NCBI GenBank assembly: GCA_958450365.1
Contig: CAUEEP010000730.1
Location: 1,970,001-2,034,000 of the forward strand
DNA from: Mesorhabditis belari
Lineage: Eukaryota; Nematoda; Chromadorea; Rhabditida; Rhabditidae
DNA: 64,000 nt
Direction: 5' to 3'
A program made the position numbers and the translations under genes. The notes under the pieces were generated by a model. That model was not told where the DNA came from. It did not search any database and saw nothing but the letters and a program-made list of their open reading frames with translations. Of this stretch, positions 24,241-35,400 are shown piece after piece. Within the stretch, counting starts at the first letter, position 1; every line of letters begins with the position of its first letter.

Positions 24241-25052
24241 CTTTTCTCACTCATATTTACTTTGTTTTCCTCTTTTCTCTTTACTATCTCCATCTTATAG
24301 TTAGTTTTTCTCCTTTCGTTTCTCTGTGTTGTTGTGCTCACTCTCATTTCCATCTTTCTCGTCCCTTTTCTAATCATTTCTACTTACCTATGTTGTTGTG
24401 GCTATATCGCAACCATTGTCGCGTCCAACTGGCTCACATTTTTATATTCTAGCTTAATCTGGAACTTACCTACTACGAAACTTTAACCCTCAATATTATA
24501 TTTACTTTCCCGCAACTGTACAATTCAAAAACGCTTGTCAGAGAAATTTTCCAGTTTATGCAAATTTTTGAATGATTTTATAATTGAGGGGTGAGAGATA
24601 GTCTACTTGTACCCGCTTTTCTTCTTACTTTTTTCTTTCCTTATCCACCCCGAAACTTTCGATTCCCCCCATTTTCCTCTCTTTCTCCCCCATGAAATGT
24701 CTCTATCCTTCTTTCTGTTTACATAATTCCGGGTAAACAACGAGTAAACAGCCTTCTCTTGCCCTATCCCCATCTCCGATCTCTTCCCTGCCACATCCAC
24801 TCAGACTCGCGTCTATTCTCGTCTCTCCCACACACAAATGCTCACCAATAAATTGGCCACACTGAATTTATTATCGTGTTTTTATTTTGTTTTGCTTTCC
24901 ATTCTTTGAGCTATCATACTTTGAAACCAGCAGAACTTGTTCTTTTTGTAAGATGGTTGAGTGATCAACAGCATAAACACCGCAAGACAAACGAACTATC
25001 AGCTTTACTGCGCCAAAAATATATTTAGGTTTTGGAACATCTGTATAGAATA

Positions 25053-25217
25053 GACATGGAAAAAAATTCCAATCCTAACCTAATTCCACCATCGTTTTTT
25101 CGGCCGTTTCTTTGTCGATTGCTCTGAAATTTTGTCTACAGATAGAAATCGAAATTTCCAGCTTGTAGGCAAAATTTCAGAGCGGCCAAGAAAACAAAGG
25201 TAGAATTTTCCCATGTC
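25053..25217. repeat. Small foldback element
   Basis: GACATGGAAAAAAATTC at the left is mirrored by GAATTTTCCCATGTC at the right; inner arms (GCTCTGAAATTTTGTCTACA and its imperfect complement) extend the stem. Total about 165 bp, non-coding. Confidence 0.65.
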
Positions 25218-26352
25218 AAGTACGGAATAGTATATATTGTAACTTATTACAGCTCATTCAAGTCAACGTTACAGATTCCCCATCTACCCAAATATACTGT
25301 CACTGTTTTTGCCTTTTCTGAACTCATCGATCTCTGCAATCCAATTTTCGGATCTAAAATCGATGGATTGATGTGGATGGGAGAAGCCAATTCCCACTCT
25401 CCCTCTCTCTCTTTCTCTCTCTCTCTTCTTCCTCTCTCTCTCTTCTTCTTCCTCTCTCTCTCTCTTCCTCTCTCTTTTCCCCTCTCTTCCACGTCGTGTT
25501 TATTCAGAATTGTCTAGCCATCACCATCTCGATTCCAAACAATTTCCTGTGAAATGTGTAGATTTTGAAAAAAAGAAAAGTCTTCTAAATAATGTACACA
25601 GGGCAATTGATTTCAGAAAACATTTGCAGATCGACAAACTGCAGTAAAAAGTTAACTTTGTACAGAAGATCTAAAGCTTTCAAAATCCAAACGTTAAGGT
25701 ATGCTTAAGGGGTTCTGCTTTCAAAACTACCGTAATTATATGCCTGAAACTTTTCAAAGAAGATATAAGAGTGCAAATCTTGGCACGAAGTTGTCTTAAT
25801 GATCTCCCCAACAGCTCTTTCCCCCTCACGATCTTTGCCTTTTTCCCCCAAGTTGATTGTTTATCTCAACAGACTACCCCTTATTTTTCCCTCTTTTTGT
25901 CACAAAAAAAGCTTTCGATCGAACAGCTGAGACTTGGCTGAAAACAAGAAAAAGATTGAGAACAAGAGAGAGAAAATAAAATGGACAAAAGTTGTTGTTG
26001 TTGAGCGATTCTCCCGAAAAACGAGTTCCTTCTTCTGTTCGACAAAAACCTGAGCCAAATGAAATGTCATTGTTTATTTTTAGTCCTAGCAAAACCCTCA
26101 ATTTCTTACTGTATCTCAATCTTTATTCAATGTTTTGCGATTCATGTAATTCCTCGTGTTCTTCACACTATTTTCCCTCTTTTCAGATTTCCACGCAATA
26201 ATCCGACGATGCATTGCGCGGATTATCATTTCTTGAGAAAAAGACGGGCAAACGAATTGTATAGATTATCTCGTTTACTGCATAATTTGACAAAACAGAA
26301 GACGCAGTGGAAGATTACTCATTTTTCTACTTCAACATCCAGACTTGGATAG

Positions 26353-26440
26353 TAGAAAAAGATTTGCTGAGGAAAGGGAACGAACCTTGGACTCTTCGAC
26401 TAGAAAACGAGCCTGCTAACCACTAACGACACTGCTAACC
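26353..26440 (-). pseudogene. tRNA-like relic
   Basis: On the minus strand a D-arm-like TTAGTGGTTAGCA is followed by a T-arm-like CCAAGGTTCGTTCCCTT at roughly tRNA spacing, but the acceptor stem does not close and the anticodon stem is poor. TGGTTAGCAGTGTCGTTAG is followed by a second TGGTTAGCAGG, a partial duplication. Probably a decayed tRNA gene or tRNA-derived repeat. Confidence 0.3.
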
Positions 26441-27712
26441 ATTCCTTTCATCATTCCCCGCCAACCAAAAATGATCTTGAGTTTCAAATATAACATTATA
26501 ACAATATAACATTTCAAATCCTCCACTCAAAAACATTTCAGTGTTCTTAATGATCTGTTTATTTCTTTTTTTTCATTCACAGAGAAGAGTACTTCTTTTG
26601 CCTTTGTTCTCCTTTTTGAGACCCACCTGGGGATCAATTTATATCAAATTTCTATCTCTAATTTGCCAATTTTCCAAATATACTCTGTACAAATCACTCC
26701 TTTTTTTCCATATTTTGTGTATCAAAAAGAAATCGTATAATTGGTGGAGAGAGAGCTCTTCTTTTGGATGAAATGAGCACTTTCTCTTTTCCATTTTCTT
26801 TCTTTTTCTTTTCTTTTTTGTCTCCCGGGATTTTTCCCGTATGGTTTACTTAATTGTTTCTTTTCATCTTCTGGTTTCTCCAAATATTCCCTGATATTTT
26901 TCTCAGTTATGTGTTCCGAAAACATTGTTAATTTTCGACTCTCTTTCCCCTTGTAGTCTCAATGATCGATAGAAAGGGAAAAGAGGGGTTTTTTTGAGAA
27001 GAAAATTCAACGCTCAAAATGGGTAAAGGGACTTCCGTGTAGTATTCTTATTATATATTGGAAATCATGATAAAACACTATTCTTTGTGTAAAGTTTACA
27101 AACAATCAAAAAGAAATCGCTTTATTGGGACTTTCAGCTGTCCATTACTGCCAATGTAGAAAGTGAGAGCTTGTTCTGGTATGGATAAATTCGGATACCA
27201 TTTTTAGTGGATCAACTTTCTTCTGTTAACTGATACCCTGTAGAATCGTATTCAGTCTTCATTGAATTTCTAATTCCAGTAAGCACTATGCAAATCTCAT
27301 TACTGTATCACAAGTTGAACACGATGGTGCATCTTTTGTTGATCGCATTCAGTTAATCTTTTTGAGAAAATGACGAAATTCCTTCTCAAGGACGCCCCTT
27401 TTTTTTCAAAATCAAACGAAACTCTACGTTGTGTGTTTGGGGAAAAAGAAAAAGATTGTAGACAAGGAAAGTGCATGGTACCGAATATTTGGAAAGAAGG
27501 AAGGGAGGAAGGGGGGATGGGAGGAAGAGGAGGAGACAACGAGGAAGGGTTCATGCAAGGGAAATCGGCAAGAAAGTGCAGAAACGATAAAAGCTTTAAA
27601 CTTGTGGATTTCTAGAAGTTGTTCAAAAAGAATTCACTGGGTAGGTAGCCGCTGAAGTTCCAGGAGGTCCAAAGGCCATAGGTTTTAATTTTCTAGCTTA
27701 TTTCCATTCTAT

Positions 27713-27791
27713 TAGGCTGTCCAGAAAGTCTTTTCGTACCTTTTCGTTCCTGTTTTTTTTAAACGAAAGTGATTTGGACATTCTGGACAGC
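27713..27791. mobile_element. Short mariner-like MITE
   Basis: AGGCTGTCCAGAAAGTCTTT at the left is mirrored by ATTCTGGACAGCG at the right, about 80 bp in total. The left end matches that of the element starting at about 61727, so both use the same terminal repeat. Confidence 0.55.
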
Positions 27792-29194
27792 GAAATCAAA
27801 TTCGATGAAAGGTGCTAGTGTTGAGCTTAAGATAATGTTTAGAAAATAAAAGCAGGAATGCAAAAAAAGATGGAGATGGGTGGTTTCTAGGGGGAGATCC
27901 CGTTTGAGACATCTCCTTGTCCCTCCCGCCATACAACACCCGCCACTCACTCTCCTCCAAACTGTATGTTTTGCATTCCCTTCTCTTTTCCACAATCTTT
28001 CCCCCATTTCATTCTCATCTTCTTCTTCGTTTTTCCTCTTTTCCATAGATTTGACCCCATTTTTGGTGCGAGGCACCGCCTCAGAGACGCTCAGCTGGAA
28101 GGATTCGAAGGAAAACCGACGATCCACATCTCTTTACCCTAAAAAATTTTTCTCCTTTTTTTTACTCCCTGAAAAAGTTTGTTTTTCTGGGTACTGTCTT
28201 TTAGGTAAGGTAAGATAAATGAGGATGACCTCGAAAAGGGTTTTTTTTCATTTGTTTCTTCTCTTAACTGTTTATTTTTGTTTTTCGAATACAGTTGATT
28301 TGTTTGATCCATTTTTGAATTGCTACTTTGATCCAGTTTTAAGTTTTGATCCAGTTTTAAGTTTGAATTGCAAATTGCAAAACCTATTTGAATCCTCAAT
28401 TGAATATCTTGGAATATCTTCATTTTCTCACAAATCCTTTGATTCATACAATTTCACCCCAATAAACAAAGCAAACGAAAGCAAGAAATTATCGATAAGT
28501 GCCGTGATAAGTCGATCAAACGAATCCTTCTTTTAAAAAAAGAATCAGAGTGATTTCCCTTTGAAGTGACGTCTCAAAATGGGTGAAATGGGTGGAGTAT
28601 TTGTGAGAAGACTCACTGAGACTGCCTGTTGGCTCTGTGATTCACCGCAATCGCATTTTGCCCCTTGCAATCACCGTACTTGGCTCTTGTCTTTCTGCAA
28701 ATGTTTTCTGATCTAATAGACATTCTTGTGTTTTTCGAAATGGCGCACAGTTTAAGCAATGTCGACTCTACAAAACGATGACCAAATTCGTATTTCGAAA
28801 TCCATTTCCTTTTGACAGCCTTTTCCTCACTGATCTATCATTTTGCGCTTCTCATATCGATCCATTATTTTTATTCGATATTTTCTTCTCCAATTCCCTT
28901 CTTTTGCCTTCTTTTCCATATTTACGTCAATTTTTCGAATGTGCGCTCGTTTTGACCCGATTGATCTGTCGCGTTCAGTCGAGAAATGGGGCAAAAAAAA
29001 GAGTGAGAAAGAATATTGTTGTTTTCGAAAATCGCAAAAGGAAAAAACTTTTCCATCGATTTGCTTTGTTTTTCTTTCGCAAAAAAAGAGAGGAGAAAAT
29101 TGTAGACAAAAAATGAATTGAAAGTTCGCATAAATACCGTAATCTTTTGTTTGATTAGTCTGTCTCTCTTAGAGCATTTCCTGAAAAGTGCGCT

Positions 29195-29283
29195 TAGGAA
29201 AAGCTACCGTACCCTTGTTGTTTATTAAAATTTTAACGTAGCGATTTTCATCTTGGGGAACGGTGTTACGGTAGCTTTTCCTA
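29195..29283. mobile_element. Short MITE, 89 bp
   Basis: TAGGAAAAGCTACCGTA and TTACGGTAGCTTTTCCTA are inverted ends of an 89-bp block 200 bp upstream of the first recognised fkh-7 exon. Confidence 0.6.
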
Positions 29284-29491
29284 GAGTGAGCCTTTTAGTC
29301 TTGAGCCTTGAGCCTTTCAGACTTACTATTAGCCAATCTATGTTGACAGGACGTTATCCCCCTCAACTGGAATCATTAGTTCATATCATTTGAAAGCTAT
29401 CAATTGTTCTCAATCTCTTATGTATAAAACTGATTTTTAAATCTTTTTTTTGCACCAAATTCCTTATTATTCTTTATTTTCTCTTTTCCAG

Positions 29492-32400
29492 ATCAAAATC
29501 GATCCAATTGATGATTTCTGATGCTCGTCCACCCGATCCACAATTCGGAGATCAATTGCTCCTTTTGGCATTACAGGTAAATCTATTTTTTATTCAAAAT
29601 CAAACATCTGAACTCCCCAATCTTTCGCTTATAGCTTCCTCTGATTAGTTAATCAACAAAAAGGTATTTTTTTTTGTTTTAATGACGGATCTCTGTTCTC
29701 TCAACTAGGCTACAAGTGATCCGGAATTAGAAATTTAACAATGAAACGCCGTTTTTGATGCAGAGAGCTTTCGGTTTTTCAAATTCTAACTGAAAAAATT
29801 GATAATTGCTTTTTAAGTGGTGACTTGAGTTTGCAAAAAAGAGAAAAGAAGGAGCGAGAATGAAAGTAAAGCTTTGAGGGGGATTAGAGTTGAAATAAAG
29901 CTATTGTTCAATGGAATTCATTAGTATATTGAATAGTTTATGGTTTTAATCAAACCCCAAACTATCCCTGAATTCAGGAGCGCTTGATGACCCAGCAGCG
30001 TGCCCCCTCCCCGCCACAATCTCAATCTCAACTCCCAGCCGCTCTCGCTTCATCACTCTCGAATTCCCTCGCCAACTCGCTTTCGCTCAATTTTGGCACC
30101 AACCTCAACGGACTCACGGCTCAAGTAGGATAAGTAAATCAAAGAATATGAGAAAAGGAAGACTTTAAATGTGCCAAGGACATTGTGTTTTTGCTGCAGC
30201 ACAAGCAAGCCAACTCCAAACTTAAACCCTTATTTTTAAAAGCATTCCCTCTAGCTCTATAACAAGAAACCTACAAAAAAAACCCTCTCTATTTCCTCCC
30301 ATCTCATTTTTATTCTCCAAAAACTAAACAAATATTATTATTTTTTTCATCACATATTGACATTGTTGACGAAAACATTCTCATTTTCTTTTCAGTTGAA
30401 CGGTGCTGGATTGGGTCAATTGAATGGAGGATTGTCGAATAATATGGATGCAACGACTCGCCTCTATCAACAAATGATATTAGGATTAGGAGGATTGCCT
30501 TTCTTAGGGAATCCTCTCGATTTGGCTTCGTGTTTGCCTGGTGAGTATTTTATGGTTAAGAGAATATTGTTATAAGACCTATTCACAAAGTATACATCTA
30601 ACTGGAAAGGCATTGGAAAACCCAGCTTGACTTGGTGCCTTTCCCTTGTAAGTAGATTCTAAAACTCCAATCTTCCTCTTGCATCACCATATCTTTAAAA
30701 ATCCGGAAACTAAGGCTTTTATTCTGCCATACTTTGAAGCTTTGGCTTTATCAATCCACTCATTTACTTTAGCGACAAATTCCCCATGTTCCCCATTTTG
30801 TGTTCTCATTGTGTGGTCAATCTCATTTTCACCCCGTCGGCCAGGAAGTTCTTCTAGGTGTTTTCGTGATTCACCCATGGCAAAAAAGAGAAATAGGAGA
30901 AAAGAAAAATAAACGGGAGATTGATTCATGTCTCGATGGCAGGAGGGGGGAGAGGGAGAGGGGAGGGGAGGGTAGGGTAGGGTAGGGGAGGGGTAGGCCT
31001 TCTGCCCCTCTCTCATTGTATATGTGTGGTGTGTTTGTTTGTGCGCCTCGATTTTCTCTTCTCCTCTCTTTCCCCCTTTCCTCTGATCTTTCTGTCTCTC
31101 GAATTTCTCTCATACCTCCACTTGTTTACATTTTTGTGCCCTTCTCCCCTCCTCTTAGCTCCGAGAATCGACCGAGTTGCAAATATGAGCTGGCCGGCAA
31201 AAAAGGGGAACTGGAAAAAATTGGAGGCGTTGTTTTCGAACGGCATACTTAATTTTGAGGGGTAGGGATTGAGAAAATGAATTCCTTCTTTTAGAACAAA
31301 AGATTGGAGCAAGTTTTTGAAAAACTTCTTTGAACAAAACCGGAATTAGTCATTCGTAGTTGGGCCTTGGATGATTGGATTTTTAGAAAAAAGATTTACT
31401 GGATTAGATTTGTGAATTACAAGATGGTTTACTCACCCATCTATATGTCATTTTTGCGCTCCCGGCTTATAGTGTACTATGCATAAATCCAGGAGCTTAA
31501 AAATCGCTGAGAGCACACTCATAATTGAATGTTTTCATTAAGGACTTCTATCCGAAAAGAGATAAATCCCGTTGTTGATTTGCATCATTTTGTGTGCATC
31601 TTTTTCTTTTCTATGATTATCCCTTCTTTGAATAGCGGGGATTAGTTGAAATGAATCGGATAGATTTTCAATAGGAAGTATTCCTCTTTTTTTTTCAAAC
31701 TTTTTTTCATCTCGTAAACATCACTCATGTTTTTGTGTACAAATTAGAAAAATGACAAAAATTCTCCGCATAACCTTTGAAATTTGTGACCAAAAGGGAA
31801 CACCTGGGAATTGCGTGAGTGGAAAGATTGGAAAAAAAACGAATTCGATAAACAAGTTTCAAAGAAGGATACAATAAAAAATATGCAATCATTTGAGATG
31901 AGATTTATTCATATACATACAGTACTGGACAATGAAATATGATATTTGAAAAACGATCGTCACTTTCGCACGTCTATAACTCCCTTGTCTTTGAGTTTAA
32001 ACTATTAGTGTTATACATTTTCTGAAAGCTCTTTTCAAGGGCTACACAATGGTAATATTAATATTTAGAAATACGGTAAAGACAAGGGAGTTATAGACGC
32101 GCGAAAGTGACGATCGTTTTTCAAATATGATATTTCATTGTCCAGTAGTGTATATAGATAAACAGAGATAAACAGAGATAAACACCAGAATATTCGCAAT
32201 TTGCACGCGTACCTGGGGAAACAATGTTTTGTGTAAAATTCAAAACTTAAAATGATGGAAATAACAAGAAAAACCGATGCTTAACATAATTTGTTGCAGA
32301 AATTTCAGGCACCTCATCCTCATCACATCCATTGTGGAATCATAATATGTGCGGATGGCCTGGATGTGAACAACCATGCGAAAGCATTAACACCTTTTAC

Positions 32401-35400
32401 AATCATTTGGCTCAGGTGAGACAATTTGTGGAAAGATTAGTAATAGGAAAGAGGCCATTTTTGCTGTAAGAATACAATTGATGGTTATGTTTTAATGATC
32501 AAATCAAAATCAAATCAAAATCAAATCAAATTCAAATCAAAATCCAGGCCCATCCACTCGATGAACGATCAGCGCATCAACTGCGGCAACAGATCGAGAC
32601 TGTTGATGGATTGGAACATCGGTCGGTTTTGAGATTTCGATTGATATTTATGCTATAGTAGGGCTAAAATGGATGCTACTCTAATGACAGATTAACAATG
32701 AAATAGATATCTTTTTAGCAATCATTCATCCTTTCCTTTAGATTAAGCAAAGAGCGTACTCGTCTCCAAGCGATGATGCAGCATTTGCATATGAAAACAA
32801 CCACCGAAACCCCCACCACTCCGGCCACAAAAACGGTGAGTTATCACGATTAGACTTTTTCTTTTTACATTTCTTTTTTCCATTTCAACCTCTCCTCTTT
32901 TTTTGTTTACTCATTATGAGAAAGCGTCTCTCTTTTTTCTTCATTTCTCTCCTTTTTTTCACTCTCCAAACGAGGGCCTAATCAAATTGACAGCTTGTAA
33001 TTGTAAACATTGTTATCGGGTCTCTCTCTCTCTTTTTCTTTCTCTTTTCTATCAAAGCCACTCTATATTTGAAACGTTTTTGTGTAAACACGGCATTTTC
33101 TCGCAGTTTCTCTCTTTTTCTTTCTTTCTTTTTCTCTCAATTGCTTCCAGCAAAAAGTTGGGGGAGTGAATTTGACGAGAGCTCATGGGGAGTTCGAAGA
33201 AAATATATCAGAAATTGTGTTTTGGTCAAAATGAGAACAAAGAATGCTTTTCTAGGAACCGTTGTCACCGATGAGGAGTCCGAAACAAGAAATGTTTCCG
33301 ATACAACAAATGTCACCCAATCAGACATCGGTACCGACAACTGTGCAAGAGTTGCTGGCACAAGTACAGGTTTGTGGGATTTGAATAAATAAATGGAATG
33401 AAACAAACTACCGTAAATACTGTAATAGTACCCCAGCCCCCTCGTACAGTCGCGTAGTCGCAAAAGTTTTTTAGTATTTCATTTTTTTCAAAGCGCCCGT
33501 ACTTTCAAAAAATGCGTCTTTGGAACCAAAAAATAGCTGCAATTCAGGGCTATTTTTTGATACCTAAGCGCACATTGTAGCATAAACCAGTGTCGAGAAA
33601 AACTCGTTCAAAGCTAGACTACGCAACACTCCGCACCGTCATTATGAGGGTGGGGTACTATTACAGTATTTACGGTATCTATAGAATGGTAAGATTCAAA
33701 TCATATAGAGAGAATCTTTACATTGCCTAAACCTGGATTCATTATCTCTTTAGTTTAAGCTTTCGTAACCCTGGAAAAGGCCAACGAGACTCTCTCATTT
33801 GCCAGTTTTTGGGGGAAAGGGATGGCTCGACTCGGCCACGTAAACATGTAAACAGAGCCACGCCGGCAATTCTCCCGCTCTCGACCTAGAAAAAGAGAGT
33901 AGAGGAAAGGGGGAAGAGAAGGGTTGGCGATTGGCCAGACGAACAACAACACACACATTTGGGGATGGGAAGAGGGAAGGGGAGCACGCGCATCTTCCTT
34001 CTCCCCTTCTCTTGCCGCGAGACGTCCGCGGCGGCCCCGCAAAGGGTCACCTCTCTCTCTTCTCTCTTCTCTCTTTCTTCTTTTTCGTGAGAAAAACTTT
34101 CCCCCACCCACATCGACACAAACAAAACCAATCTCTTTCCCCATTCGAATTGAATCATGACGGGGACCTATTGCAAATGAAAAGCAAACAGTTTTTCTTT
34201 ACGAATTTGATGTTGAATGTTTGATTTTCAATAAAATAACACCATTTGCTAAACAGTTACTTCTTATCAGTTGATTGGTTGAAGGGAAGAGAATAAAAAT
34301 GAAAAAATGATTTTGAAATGGTTGAACCCGATACATTTCCATACTACAAATCATGAAATCACAGAGTTGAGAAAGCTCTGAAAACCCTTAAATCAATATC
34401 GTACTTTAGCCGAGTGTCTCCTCAGCTTCAGTGTTTCAATCGACTTTCACGATGAGCGATGACATCAAAGCGTCCACAACCGTACCCTCAACAACAACCA
34501 CGACAACCTCATCTTCATCGAGACGATCTCGGATATCTGATAAGGTAACTTGTTTTACTAATAGATTAGCAATGCTGACTTGTATATGGAGAATGATCGA
34601 TTTCATTTTCTCGACCCTATTTTGTGTCTGTGTTTGAGTTTTGTGTGTAAACGTGGTGGTCAATAAAAATATGGCACATGATGAATGGAAAAGAGAGGAA
34701 AGGGTTGTGGTCTAGTAAAGGGTTCAAATATCGGAAGGGATTAAAGCAGAAATTGAAATACAGTACTGTGATTGCTCAAGCACTATCCGTAATGATTGTA
34801 ACCAGAGCTACCGTACTGAAGCCACAACTTGCCTCCTATTGAACTGGCAAGAAAATATTCAGTTGGACTTCTTTGCATACATTTGTTTTGTACTTTTTTA
34901 GTAACAATTTTGCCAAACTTTAACCCACAATTTAAACACTTTTTAATGACAGTTTTCGAAAAACTCAAAAACTATTGGTATCTACAAAGCCTAAGCTATC
35001 TAATAATGCTTTAAAGTCAAAATTGGACACGTTTAAGATAAATAAATCAATGACACAAGGTTGGCACAAAATCGTTACCCCCGATACTAAACAAGTATCA
35101 TTTGTTTTAGACAGCCCAATCAACGCTCCCAATCGCGACGGATATCGCACGTAACCGGGAATTCTATCGAACAAACGATGTCCGTCCTCCATACACATAC
35201 GCGTCTCTCATCAGACAAGCTATCATGGAAAGTCCCGAGTGTCAGGTGAGGGGAAAGTTCACATAAAATTCTATTTAAATTCAGTAGTTCTTTTGTTATA
35301 ATTCTCAAGATCAATTTCCAGCTTACCCTCAACGAGATTTATCAATGGTTCCAAGAGACGTTCGCCTATTTTCGACGAAATGCCGCCACGTGGAAGGTGA

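Larger units (their letters stand above)
20267..29491. other. Long upstream region of fkh-7; low-complexity tracts, no supported gene
   Basis: About 9.2 kb with repeated C- or CT-rich tracts (20545-20640, 24064-24240, 25398-25490, 27480-27540), small foldbacks (22284-22397, 25053-25217, 27713-27791, 29195-29283) and a tRNA-like relic (26353-26440). Short frames with fair splice signals, such as plus 23888-24009 and plus 26210-26350, might be 5' exons of fkh-7 or separate small genes, but nothing supports that beyond the open frame. The most likely role is regulatory and 5' intronic DNA of fkh-7. Confidence 0.5.

Noticed and set aside
23888..24452. Overlapping ORFs of 78-149 aa on both strands
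   Set aside because: They are translations of the CT/GA low-complexity tract in every frame (PLPLPLSLPL and GEERGEEGG runs), not conserved protein.
26210..26350. Plus ORF MHCADYHFLRKRRANELYRL behind a TTTTCAG
   Set aside because: Looks like a possible trans-spliced start, but no donor leads onward and the frame stops after 47 residues; no similarity to FoxP N-termini is evident.
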